Source of the DNA: Pomphorhynchus laevis
Taxonomy: Eukaryota; Acanthocephala; Palaeacanthocephala; Echinorhynchida; Pomphorhynchidae
Length of the DNA stretch: 64,000 bases
Reading direction: 5' to 3'
Assembly (NCBI GenBank): GCA_012934845.2
Contig: WNNJ02003085.1
Span: 1 to 64,000, forward strand
Shown here: positions 13,101 through 22,689 of the stretch, piece after piece
Numbering within the stretch: the stretch's first letter is position 1
Layout of the letters: the number at the start of each line of letters is the position of its first letter
Made by a program: the position numbers and the translations under genes
Notes under the pieces: model-generated
What the model saw: only the letters and a program-made list of their open reading frames with translations
The model's database searches: none
What the model was told of the DNA's origin: nothing

Positions 13101-16100
13101 ACTACTTCTCACTGCATCGACTTATCTTGCGAGAAGATGTTGGATCCTTAGTAGAGTATTAAGTAGGAGGGTCAAACCTGTTATGGACAATGATTCCCTA
13201 AGGCTTAGTCTTCTCATCCGCTTTGGTGTTGTGTTGCCTTACTAGCGGGGAAGGTTTCATCACGTTTTTCGCCAGTTATTGTTAATTGTTAACTTTTATT
13301 TTCGTATCATTAGAGTATGTTAATGCCGAACGTTTGGATGTGGAAGAAGCACCGATGGAATTATTGTTTGTATAAATAATTAACTTAGTGATGGTTTGAT
13401 GTATCATTTCAGTTAAGTTCTATGAAAATTCTTCAATTATTTGATTGACGTATTTTAAAGTGACATTATTTAAACAAGAATGAAGGGAGGCATCTTTAGA
13501 GAATGTATCTATATGTTTGATTTTAAGATGTATTTTCTGAGTCTTTAAAAGAACATTTTTGATAGTCTTTAAAATAAGAACATTTCCTGATCTATTCTGA
13601 GTGATTACGTGAGCGATTGAAGCGGGTATGTGAATTGGCTGAGGGGAATTGCTCATATGTGAGAGTGTCTAATTATTTGCAAATGGGACATATATGTTCA
13701 GCCATGCAGGTTGGTGCTCAGTGTCCCTATCTGTGACAATGTTGGGCTTGTGTCCATCCGTGACCTTGTAAGCGCATATGTGTGTATTTGCCACTATAAA
13801 TATTTATTTAACTTGAATGCATATGTGAGCTGAAATTCATTGCAAGTGGCAGCATGAAAACCAGTGATCCGGCTAGCGGATCACACAACTAGGTAGGTTT
13901 CTAGTAGATCGTTAGAATACGATACCCTACTGAAAGTAATATACAGCAATGTATATCTACACAACTGGAGCAGTCAGCCAAGTAGATGTAGAGTTGAATC
14001 AAGATACAGACGTCCTGAGTTCAAATCCGATCAGCATCAGTGTACGGAGAAAGCAGATAATAAGGGTCGAAACGTGAAATGTAGGTCTGGGTCAGCAGCT
14101 GATGAGACCCACCCAGACTGATTAGTAGCGTCCTGCTGTATCAAGAATAGGAACAACACCTGTGAGGATAATATTGTGCCATAACCAGAAGAATAAATAT
14201 TTATATAATGTTAATAAAATGGAAGAAAGTATATCCCTTTTCGTTTATGAATATTATTTCTAGATTAGTTCTTAGAAAAGGGATGTTAGCAGTTTTATAG
14301 AGTAAACGGCATTATCTAGCGTTGTGTTCGTAAAAGCTATTAAAATATTACTAGTCCTCGACCTTTCAGTGTTCAGCAAGATTAAGGTTGTACAATTTCA
14401 AATAATCGTTTGCAGGTTAATCGATGACAATAAAATGGAAGAAAGTATATCCCTTTTCGTTTATGAATATTATTTCTAGATTAGTTCTTAGAAAAGAGAT
14501 GTTAGCAGTTTTATAGAGTAAACGGCATTATCTAGTGTTGTGTTCGTAAAAGCTATTAAAATATTAGTCCCTCTTTCCCTTGATATGCCTGTTGTCTGTT
14601 ATGTTATATTTTGTTAAAAGTTCCTCGACCTTTCAGTGTTCAGCAAGATTAAGGTTGTACAATTTCAAATAATCTTTTGTAGGTTAATCGATGGCAATTT
14701 AAATACGGTAAATCTTAACATACAAGCAGAGTTATAAATAGTTTTGTTGGCAGTGCTTTTGAACGGCATTAGTAAAGTAGTAAAATAAGCATGGTGATTA
14801 GGGAAGAAACGAACAAAAGATTACCAATATCAATGTGAATTTAGTCAAAGAACAATCCAAACAGGTTAGTAATAATGTAATGATAGCAAACAACAACCAG
14901 GAAGAGTTTCCACGATCAAGAAGCTCGCAAAATTGGTAAGTATCACTATAAATACACCACTTGCTTGATAGCAACACTTTAACACTATTTTACGAAGTTT
15001 CGTATCGAAGTTCAATAATAGAGTTATTTTAAACTAGGTAAAAACCTGCATTGGCTCATATCGATTATCTTCATCTCTCCAGACATTGCAGAAGAATATA
15101 TTAAATATTTTTCAAATAACTTATCGAACTGTGGTACGGCGAATTACAAGCCTGTCAAGGCGAAAATCAAAATCAATAACATCCACCCCGATCTGTCTGT
15201 AGATCACATATCTCTACTAGAACAGACTTTTGATACTTCCAACATCAAATTTATCCCATGAAAAGGGTATATCTCCTCTCCGTGGCGCTTGCCACTACGT
15301 CAGCACACAATGCAAAATGGCTTGCCGGCCTGCAACGCATTTATGGGCTGCAATTTGACCTTTAAACACTTATCAAGCACATATCCCCACAGCACCGACT
15401 GTCGCAGGTGAGAGTATCGGGGTTCGAACTGCAAGCATCCCCAGATATGCGGAGTATGTGGGACCGATGACCATGATTAGGAAAAATGCATTAGTCCTGC
15501 TACATGCTGCAATTGCGGGAAGGGCCAATCCGCGTGGTCCCGCAAGTAATCAATATTTAGGAATATCAGGATAAACATGCTATTTCTGCTTCGACCCAAC
15601 ATGTCACGTCATTCCGTGACTCGGCGAAAAATTCCTATCTCTCGGAGACAAAAATTTTGAAAATCATTGACATTAATCATAAAGAAAATTAGATGTAGTT
15701 AGAGGTGATGATTAAGATGTTGGTAGATACCCTAGCCCTTCTTCCAACTTTTTGTGATCTCAGAACCCAACTCCAACAAGCAGACGGCCCAGACCAACCT
15801 GGTATCAGTTAAATTATATATTAAAGGATATAAATCTAAAATAAACAATAAGGCCGAAGCCATGGGAAGTGATGATAACTCACCTAGCAGCAAGGGTTAG
15901 GAAAGTGGTCAATCTATGAGCGCTGGATGTAGGTATGATGAGCTTCCCACCTCTAATCCAAATTAGAGGGCTGCTTGCTCACCCAGGTAACACTAATGTA
16001 ATGATAAGTAGCCTTACAGCTTTTTCTCTGAACATTGTTCAGTGGAATTCACGAGGTGCTTCTGCCCTCAGTCTTTTAGCTGGTCGCGATACAGACTTCT

Positions 16101-19100
16101 TTAGCTGGTTATGATACAGACTAGATCTATCCTATCAACCCAGGGCATTACTCGATTTATAGCTAAGCACATAACCGCCCAATTTATTCCGTATATAACC
16201 CCATCTCACTTTTGCGGTTTACTATCTATTCTCTTTCCTCTATCTTGAACTATCACCCCTCCCAATCTTTACACATAGAGTAAGATACCTGAGATTTACC
16301 ATTACGGTTTAATGGCCATCCAGATCAGAATTGAATGATTCAAGAGTGTCCTGAAGAGAGCTAGATGGACTCTAAAACGAGATCAACATCTGTCATTAAG
16401 AGAGAGTGCTCAGGTGTGCCTTTGCTCCACCCAGGTAATTTCAGGATTAGTCTTCTTCTCTAGAGAACATCCCCCCCAGAGCAAAGGCATATATTTATGA
16501 GGTTCCTTATATCTACAATACCTACCATAGTACGCCTCGATTGAACCGTCAGGTATGTGAGAGATCCTGAGTAGTTCAGTGGGAAAGCGGTGAGTTGATG
16601 TTTGCTGGTGGACCCTAACCCCACTGGAATGGTATACTAACAAACTGACTGAAGACTACAACGATCACGATAACTTAATGTTGCATTTTTCAGCAGATGA
16701 TTATGTTTTTTACTTTTGATTTTGAACTTGATGTGCTTATATCTATCATGCATGTATTTTATTCATAACAAAATCTTTATCTTTATTATAAAGTAGTAAG
16801 ATACTCCTGTTTCATTCGACTACTTATGCTTATCGTAATTAGATTACTTTGTAATTAGACTTTCCTTTTTTGGAAAATAATTTAAACTCTCTTACCTTGA
16901 GTAACTGTATCAAGTGCTTATTACCTCTTAAGTTTCTACTGTTTAGAACAGGATAATCAAACATGTTTCTTCAATGCTTTAATCGTTCGATATGTTCAAT
17001 TACAAAGAATTTATTAGAATCAAATCGGCTAACTGAGTCTACGTATTTAATATAATTATAAAATAAACAAAACATAATAATGCTAAATCAAAATTTAATA
17101 ATTAAATAATAAAATAAATAATTGTTTTATGATTTTTTATAATTTAAATCAAGTTAAAATAAAAAATTGAAATTTAAAATAAACGTCATTTTTATGAATT
17201 GACTAATAAATAACAGACATTGTATCAGAATAAGGATTATAGGTCATCAAGTGGAACTGCTATGCTATTAGGTTTCGGCCCCTAATTCCTCAACCCAATA
17301 TAGCAGCGGGCCAAATACATGCTAATGACGTATTTGCTTTGATAACACTATCTAGTATCTTATTCTAATACAAAGTGTATTATTTATTATCCATCCCTAA
17401 ACATTTTCCGCTAATGACTTTAAATTTATTTTTAATATTATTGTGTTGATTTATATATTTTACTATGTTCTGTTTGATAATATTTTTATAGTAACCCAGT
17501 TTAAAATATGCACCTATTAAATTATTTAAATGATTTTGAAGAAAGCCAATATCATTACATATTGTTGCAATTCTTAAAATTTCATTATTTAATGTATTAT
17601 ATTTTATATTATATGGTATGCATGAATGCTCATGCAAAAATGCGTTTCTTGTAAATTTAAATATATCATCTTTACTATATAAGTTGATAATAGTTTTAAT
17701 TTATGTTAATTTAATGTTCATATCAAGATATATACCTTCTTTATTATCAATATTGGTTTTATTAAGAATAAGGCTACCTGGATGAATTTGTTTGCTTATT
17801 AAATAAAAATTATTAGAGTTAAATACACATATAAAATTAATATATCAAAACATATTTAATATCTTTATATAATTTAGATTTAGATTTATTTTTTAAACAG
17901 TTATGAACAAATTCATATTCTATAAAGCTTAAAAATAAGTCAGTTATAATTAGGCTACTATTACCTTCCATTGGAACACCTTTTATTTGTCTAAATATAG
18001 ATGTCCCTACCTTTAAATAATTTTGCTTTATTAAAATATTTAAGGATTCTATTAATTTAATTTTATCCATATAATTATATTTGCTTAATGACTTAATTTT
18101 AGTTAAATAGGCATTATAGTTATTATAGTATAAATATGTATTTTTTCCGAATATAAGATTAATTGATTTTTCTAATGCATCTTTAATATCTGCTAAATCT
18201 AGATCTGCTTTAAGCGTATTAAAATCGTACGTTTTTATATTCTGAAAATTTATTCCTTTTGTGTGCTCTAAAAATTCTTTTGTAGAATTAATGCTGAAAT
18301 AGTGTTTTATACCAGTATTAATTTCGATTACCTTGCAATATTTTTAAAGTGTGCTTTAATTACTTTAAGTATTTTATTCATATAGACAGAAAGTGGTTTT
18401 AATGTACATTTAAAAGCACTACATATGAACCTAGGTTTTCTTGGATTTTTATGTAATTTTGGATACCAATATAATATAGGTATAGTTTTATTATCTGATT
18501 CAACCTTTATACCTTCTTTATCCATTATAGAACAGTGACTTGTAATAATTGTTTCTAAACTTAACTCACTACGTTCATATGTTGGGTTTATATATAAATC
18601 ATTAAAATTAACCTCTTTCATTAGTATATCATAATAAAGCTTTTTGCATATGAAGACAAAGTTATTACTAGCTTTATCAATAGTTGTTATTATATAGTTA
18701 TCCTTTAATTTAGTAAGTTCTGTATACATATCTTTATTAATTTGATATTTCCTTTTATAATTGTTTGTTATTCAGTTTCTCTAATGTTTCTAATATTATC
18801 GTTACATATTGATTTCAATTCTTTATTATAATTACAAATTTTTCGTTCTAATGGCGGTAACAACTTATACCTTATTTTAGGAATATATTTACTTAAATCT
18901 GATCATATTATTTCTTTACTTTTAGAATTATTTAAAAGTCTACCTACATTTATATTATCTATACATATATTAATGAATTTTATGGTCAGTGCATATTTTT
19001 TCTTGTTATTATTAATGTTCATTGTCAGATTATAGTATTTTATATTATAATAACTGTCTATTATACAACTTAGCCTATCATAGTCGTTAATTAATCTTTG

Positions 19101-21877
19101 ATTTATTGAACATATGATATCTTTAGAAAAACTTCTTATATTTACATAAAGATCTTTTAGCTTATTATCACTTAAAAGTTGTTTTAATATTTCTAATTGT
19201 TCATTTATATACATATCTTTTTTAATATTTTTAACTCTATTTTTCCTATTCCTTTTATCACCATGACTTCTTGGTTTGCGTTTAACCGGATTATTATAAT
19301 ATAGTTGTTTATTATGTATTATACTACTCTGCCAATTCATTGTACCACGTCATTTAATCCTAATGAGTACATGGAATTAAGCGTTTTAATCCAAAAATCT
19401 TCTTTATCTAATAGTTTTTGATTTAATATTGAAATGTTTTCTTCGATAATATGTTCTAAAATAAATAATTTACAGTTTTTAACATCATGTCCTATTAATC
19501 TCATATGTTTATGAAATATAGTTTGACTATTATGCTGTATATTATATATGTGTTGCCTAAACCTATTTTTTAACATTTGATATGTTTTTACTATATATTG
19601 CAATCCACATGTACATTGTATTAGATACACTACACCTGCGGAATTGCAGTTACAATACACAACTTAATTAAAAATCGTTCGTTTATTTATAAAATGAAGG
19701 GTGACGCGCTTGTGTATGCTAAAGGGATCTGATCCCCATGGACCGTGATGGATGAAGTGAGAAGACTGTGAACTTTACGACTGATTGCTGTGGTCTTTTA
19801 TAGGTTAAGTATGTTATTAGTTGCATACTTTAGTAAAAGAATCTAATAATAAAGATTTTATTAAAAAATACAACCGTATGTGAAAAAATTGTCAAAATTA
19901 GAGTATATAAGCAAAATCGAAGGATTACAGTACCACACAAGGAGAGGATTCTAGCAGACGGAGGCCAGCGGTCTTATCGCATGATCTCCAGTGAGACACC
20001 TTCGGAACTTAGCAGAGAAGTTTAGTTGAGTTTGCTTTGTAGTAAGGTTTATTTTCTTTTGAATTTCCAACATGTTACTGAATCAGAGAAACAACCACAA
20101 CCGGAAGCTACGAGTCTCTGTAGAACCATTGTTTTTTCCACACTACAGTGGTAATTCCCATAATCGTTGTTGTTCTCCATCAGCGCTATAGTCGCAAGGT
20201 AGTTATTCCAATAACCGTTGAAGTCATTGCTACTGTTATCTGACAGAACATCAATTATACCAACAATATTAAGGGCATCAGCAGTGTCAACCACAGAACT
20301 ATAGGCCAGGTACCCTCACAATCCTCATCACTGTCGTTTCCAGTTCTGCTATCAGTAAGAGCATCATCATAATCACTTTCTGTTTCGATTCTGTAATCAG
20401 AAAAGTCTCCAGATCGTTCATCTGCATCGTCAATAGATCCCACGTTGATTCCTCCATGAACATACACAGTGTCATCAAGGCCCTTAATAGATAGTTCATC
20501 ACAACCGTAACCTATGAATTTCTTAAGGTTGACTTCGACATTGTAAATGTAAACACGCAATGTACCCATCGCATTGAGAAAATTCAACATTGTTTAAGAG
20601 AGCGTTCAAAGCGTTCAAAACCATCCTCCCGATAATCCGCAGTATCCCCCCCGACGACTGTCTAACGTTGTCAATGACTCCAAAAACAATTCATAATCAA
20701 AATTCATTAGATCAGCTGCCTCATAGTTAGTTTTTTAAAAGTTACTTACAAATTCTTTTGAAGCTCCGACGTGTACAATTAAAAAAATTTCGGTATATTC
20801 ATTATATTAAATGTTGCAAAAGAATATATTATTATGTATAATTACACACCAACGTTGTTATTTTGTGACTTAAAAATAAATGAAAACTTGTGAGTCTTTT
20901 AATGTTCGTATTGAAATGCTAATGTACATAATAGTGAAGATAAAATCGATAACTTTCGACAAGAGAGCATATACAAATTTGTCAATGAAAGGTAAAATAA
21001 AATAATTTTTTAATTCGAAATTTTAATAAAAGTCAAAGTTTTTTAAATTTTCAAATATTATTTTTACTTCAAAACAATACGAAAAATAAATAGACAAAAA
21101 CATCGTATTATATTTTTTCAGTGATGATAGCAGAAACTAGCGAAATATGAAAAATAATGATGCTTTAAATATAAATGCTATTGATACTTTAAATAAATAT
21201 TTGATGCTTTAAGTAACATGTAATTGAACGAAGATTGCCAAAAATAATTTCATAATACATTCCTTTAAATTAGTTTGTCTTTATTTTGTTTGAGGTACTG
21301 TTTAACAATATGAAACATTAACCGCAAATTAGTAAATGTGCCATGTAAGTTTAGTAGCATGTTGACTAATGGATATCACACGTTCAAACATTTGGTTTTA
21401 CTAAATTTATGAAAAACAATGATTTTACTGCTGTAATATTATTGCAGTAGTGCACTGATACTAAAATGTTAAAATATACGATTGAATATATCTCTGAGTA
21501 TTTAAATTAACCTAATCTTGGCTTTATTTTAATATCTTCAATGGAATATTTTTCTTGTTACTAGTTTTAAAAGCTGATTGATCTTTAATTTAGCCGCGTG
21601 TCGATTGTATGAAAGTCCGAAGCTTATTCAAATCTATACAAGGTCATTTGGAGAAAATCACGGTTTAACTTTGAAAGAAACATTATTAGGCCTCAATATA
21701 AAGAAGATAAATGCTAACTCTTCACTTTACATGGCTGGATTAAGAGAAACGGATTGCATATTGAATATAAATGATGTTTGTAATTTAAATTTACAATCTT
21801 TCAATCAAGAACTTCACAGATCATTAAAATCGAGAATTCCTATAGTTCGAATGATAACAGCTAAATTGTCTGCTTAA
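5986..21877 (+). CDS. Three-exon gene, Ser/Asn-rich protein with C-terminal PDZ-like domain
   Basis: The model joins 5986-7132, 7189-7383 and 21594-21877 into 1626 nt (541 aa). Both introns have GT-AG ends and phase 1 at every junction, so the reading frame runs through, which is strong support given only sequence. The first exon is basic and rich in Ser, Asn and Lys with no domain I recognise. The last exon reads as a PDZ fold: a HGLTL loop, then a SSLYMAGL helix start and DCILNINDV strand. Intron 1 is 56 nt and intron 2 is 14.2 kb, packed with retroelements. PDZ domains bind C-terminal peptides in scaffolds; the partner is unknown. Further exons could hide in intron 2 or upstream. Confidence 0.6.
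7189..7383 (+). CDS. Exon 2 of the PDZ-like gene
   Basis: Sixty-five codons, open and in phase with exon 1 if the acceptor AG at 7187-7188 is used. It ends at a donor GTATGTAA at 7384. The translation is Asn-rich and then gives a compact hydrophobic stretch, INWKQLTVVNNSLKIVEINT. An alternative acceptor near 7168 would be out of frame. Support is splice consensus plus frame continuity only. Confidence 0.5.
7384..7935. other. Start of a 14.2-kb intron, no feature seen
   Basis: AT-rich intronic sequence with no coding or repeat motif that I can support. Confidence 0.4.
7940..9060 (-). pseudogene. C-terminal tail of an RLE-type LINE, decayed
   Basis: The minus strand reads as the endonuclease end of a LINE with a restriction-like nuclease. 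A frame at 8539-8006 contains GLARDDGKRPDG, then VWDCTC, a Lys-rich helix with KYS, and VETLG-type sequence (here IIETLG). Similar sequence upstream to about 9060 and downstream to 7940 is broken by stops and shifts. The DGKRPDG and WD pair fits the PD-(D/E)XK nuclease core. It differs clearly from the two RLE elements at 59.8-64 kb, so at least three RLE lineages are present. It is GC-richer than its surroundings. Confidence 0.65.
9061..9914. other. AT-rich intron sequence, no feature seen
   Basis: No supported coding, RNA or repeat signal. Confidence 0.4.
9915..11170 (-). mobile_element. Degenerate RTE-type LINE
   Basis: Two blocks on the minus strand match the RTE pattern. The 11170-10680 block reads as an endonuclease stretch with SEYLAFVDI and, after shifts, LSNFNCHVSNDSDT and DENDVDLLL, equivalent to the better copy at 27.9 kb. 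The 10330-9915 block reads as RT with EFAQPGHLCFVDLE and then VGLRKCCSLFHLLFIF, a decayed form of the GLRQGCPLSP box. The central part is missing. It is a dead copy inside an intron. Confidence 0.65.
11440..11775 (-). pseudogene. GIY-YIG endonuclease relic of a canonical PLE
   Basis: Minus-strand frames give a Cys pair followed by VTYVGNSKR (YIG position), then ILNHVLNNNHEVDFDNTTVL, and after a shift a Glu-containing ESIHVNA segment. The order and spacing follow the C-terminal GIY-YIG nuclease of Penelope/Poseidon/Neptune PLEs. It is unlike the N-terminal nuclease of the Naiad copy at 19.3-19.7 kb. No RT remains next to it. Confidence 0.65.
11985..13660 (-). mobile_element. Jockey/I-like LINE, degenerate minus-strand copy
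   Basis: Three blocks on the minus strand. First, 13656-13420 is an open frame of 78 codons that may be ORF1 (uncertain). Second, near 13085 is an endonuclease start reading NIYWNLGGAFALRIL followed by ADVIAIQET. Third, 12183-11983 holds SVSFWNIFKKDKFY, which matches the RT fingers of the 40-43 kb copy ([12 protein letters not shown]). The order fits one element with large deletions. 12330-12900 shows nothing else recognisable. Confidence 0.55.
13950..14200 (+). mobile_element. tRNA-like SINE with covarying hairpin
   Basis: A tRNA-like head has a box-A-like CAGTCAGCCAAGTAG (13977 on) and box-B GAGTTCAAATCC (about 14018). It is followed by a structured middle (14064-14118) and the tail ACCTGTGAGGATAATAT shared with positions 1 and 44369. 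A second, decayed copy at 54990-55140 keeps the hairpin through compensating changes. The element sits between two Jockey/I-like LINEs in the intron of the PDZ-like gene. It has no coding capacity; partner LINE or PLE unknown. Confidence 0.6.
14064..14118 (+). ncRNA. Hammerhead-like core in permuted order with a second interleaved helix
   Basis: GGGTC (14064-14068) runs straight into GAAAC. CTGATGA (14099-14105) runs straight into GACCC (14106-14110). GGGTC and GACCC pair, so both hammerhead core strands meet across helix II in the type-II order. A second perfect helix, GTCTGGGT (14085-14092) with ACCCAGAC (14111-14118), interleaves with the first. The first helix could place GTA as a cleavage triplet after an ACG/TGT helix III, but helix I is not convincing. 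Confidence 0.45.
14221..14700 (+). repeat. Two tandem units in the 5' region of a LINE
   Basis: A unit starting GGAAGAAAGTATATCCC is repeated: 14221-14436 (216 bp) and 14437 to about 14700. The second unit has an extra ~48 bp before the shared CCTCGACCTTTCAGTGTTC. The units precede the ORF1 region of the LINE that follows, so they may be 5' untranslated promoter repeats of that element. Confidence 0.75.
14221..16830 (+). mobile_element. Jockey/I-like LINE, internally deleted + copy
   Basis: After the tandem 5' repeats, frames near 15400-15545 give Cys-rich zinc-knuckle sequence (ICGVCGTDDHD, then CCNCGKG), as in ORF1 gag-like proteins. Near 16035 comes NIVQWNSRGASALSLL, the start of the APE-type endonuclease, which matches the 40.9-kb copy ([16 protein letters not shown]). 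RT is almost wholly missing, and the 3' region (about 16330-16830) aligns with 42.8-43.2 kb, ending TAATCTTTATCTTTATTATAAAG-like. Stops and shifts throughout make it non-functional. Confidence 0.65.
17380..17637 (-). pseudogene. Naiad RT, C-terminal thumb-like part
   Basis: 85 codons following [11 protein letters not shown], which is also conserved in copy D (37.65 kb). It is rich in Asn, Ile and Lys, with no motif beyond family similarity. It is followed by the family's 3' region. Confidence 0.7.
17837..18070 (-). pseudogene. Naiad RT, palm region with dead catalytic box
   Basis: 77 codons. FRQIKGVPMEGN followed by [13 protein letters not shown] is RT motif B. The catalytic motif C lies just beyond in another frame (about 17860-17835) and reads YINF where copy D has YIDD, so both catalytic Asp residues are lost. 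The C-terminal part follows at 17637-17380. Confidence 0.8.
18328..18729 (-). pseudogene. Naiad RT, fingers region
   Basis: 133 codons. TTIDKASNNFVFICKK and PILYWYPKLHKNPRKPR are the first RT motifs of PLEs, related to telomerase RT. The continuation after a stop ([18 protein letters not shown], near 18300-18250) matches copies A and D. It shares its frame order with copy C up to ITSHCSIMDK. Confidence 0.8.
18903..19340 (-). pseudogene. Naiad basic linker between nuclease and RT
   Basis: 145 codons, rich in Lys, Arg and Asn (VKRKPRSHGDKRNRKN), almost the same as residues 30-175 of copy C at 28.6-29.1 kb. In copy C the linker goes on to ETECNCKS, the CxC motif typical of Naiads; here that stretch (about 18770-18900) is deleted or scrambled. 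The linker probably binds nucleic acid. Confidence 0.75.
19337..19660 (-). pseudogene. Naiad N-terminal GIY-YIG endonuclease
   Basis: 107 codons. A Cys pair (CNC) precedes VVYLIQC (GIY position), followed by CTCG, LQYIVKT (YIG position), and FRQHIYN and KHMRLIGH, giving the Cys-Cys-His-His set of PLE nucleases. The Gly of YIG is Val here, so catalysis is doubtful. The domain ends with EDFWIKTLNSMYSLGLND, conserved in copy C at 28.58 kb. It should nick DNA to prime reverse transcription. The first codon shown is GTG; the real start is lost. Confidence 0.8.
19691..20048. other. Intron sequence, no feature seen
   Basis: Less AT-rich than its surroundings, but no motif or open frame I can assign. 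Confidence 0.3.
20049..20590 (-). pseudogene. Unrecognised acidic open frames, possible broken gene
   Basis: Two overlapping minus-strand frames, 20590-20255 (111 codons) and 20294-20049 (81 codons), could be one protein broken by a frameshift near 20290. The first is strongly acidic (SIDDADERSGDFSDYRIETE, then DSDEDCEG); the second is Asn/Asp-rich and ends in Cys-rich GCGCFSDSVTCW. Local base composition is higher in GC than the flanks, like the transposon bodies here. Acidic N-termini occur in some DNA transposases, but no catalytic motif is seen, so I assign no function. Confidence 0.3.
20700..21593. other. AT-rich end of the large intron
   Basis: No coding or repeat motif seen. The splice acceptor of the PDZ-like exon closes it. 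Confidence 0.4.
21594..21877 (+). CDS. Exon 3 of the PDZ-like gene, PDZ-like domain and stop
   Basis: The acceptor is a pyrimidine-rich TTTAATTTAG ending at 21593. The exon starts in phase 1, matching the donor at 7384. Its 94 codons read as most of a PDZ domain, with the pattern Gly-Leu-hydrophobic loop, a buried IKKIN strand, a small-Ser-xx-AGL helix, the acidic DCILNIND turn and a final VRMI strand. A poly(A) signal follows at 21948. The exon could belong to a different transcript, since the intron to exon 2 is 14.2 kb. Confidence 0.65.
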
Positions 21878-21947
21878 TCTCTTAATATGTGTATGCAATA
21901 TTATATTTTGGTTACTTTTGTTCAAAGCAAAAGGTTTAAAGTTGCTA

Positions 21948-21953
21948 AATAAA
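21948..21953 (+). terminator. AATAAA polyadenylation signal
   Basis: AATAAA lies 71 nt after the stop codon of the PDZ-like exon, a normal distance for a 3' untranslated region. Confidence 0.5.
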
Positions 21954-22063
21954 CTTGTCTTGTAATATAATTGTTTTACAAACTCATCATAAATTAGTCT
22001 ATAAAGTATATGCTTCCATAATGAATTTGCACGAGTTATTATTTGAAAGTGCAACGGCGCCAC

Positions 22064-22680
22064 AATCTAATATAGCGTATGTATATTTAGTATAATACTA
22101 TATTATAATATTATATATTAGTATATATTAGTATATTTGTGATCTCCTGATCAGAAAGTATATTTAGTATCCGTCAATGTATGGAGTTGAAAGTAATGAA
22201 GGAATTATAGCGTAGCTGTTTTTGCTACGAAATCATCTTAAGTGATTTAACTAAAAATAAAAAAATCCATAAAGTGATCACAAACAGCGATTCAGCGCGT
22301 AATATTACAGCTTGTCTCTTAATATTTTAATAGGCTATATATTGATTTAAAATTTACTAGATGTATTCATGTATTTCTATAAAACAGTATTGATGGTAAA
22401 ATATAAAGTAAATTATAGTAAATATTTAACCGTTAATATTCAAATTATAATGTAATAATCTTGTATTAATAAAACAAGCTTTAAGCATAAGTTCGCATTG
22501 TATTTTCGCTCTATTTGTATTTTTTTAATAGTTATTTTATTTTTAAACAATTATTTCATCAAAGAATATAATTAAACGATGAATTCAGGTTATGACAATA
22601 TCTAAAAACTCATATGTATAGGTTTTACTAGTAATTACATTTAGCATAATGAGAGCAACCTTCCCGAATCTGTCTTTTGA
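22064..22680. other. AT-rich intergenic DNA
   Basis: Contains short imperfect TATTA repeats near 22090-22140 and no supported gene. Confidence 0.4.
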
Positions 22681-22689
22681 TATATATAC

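Larger units (their letters stand above)
17030..19690 (-). mobile_element. Naiad-type PLE with N-terminal GIY-YIG, copy B
   Basis: Read right to left, this copy has an N-terminal GIY-YIG nuclease (19660-19337), a basic linker (19340-18903), an RT fingers domain (18729-18328), the RT palm (about 18310-17837), a thumb-like C-terminal part (17637-17380) and the family 3' region (17380-17030). The nuclease-first order is the reverse of canonical PLEs and matches the Naiad clade described by Craig and colleagues. The 5' end is truncated just before the Cys-rich nuclease start. It lies within the 14.2-kb intron on the antisense strand. Several frame breaks and a lost catalytic Asp show that it is dead. 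Confidence 0.85.

Noticed and set aside
13420-13656. 78-codon minus ORF as an independent gene
   Set aside because: No motif or start context; more simply part of the degenerate Jockey/I-like LINE.
13960-14040. True tRNA gene
   Set aside because: Box A and B resemblance only; no acceptor stem or cloverleaf can be drawn, and it continues into SINE sequence.
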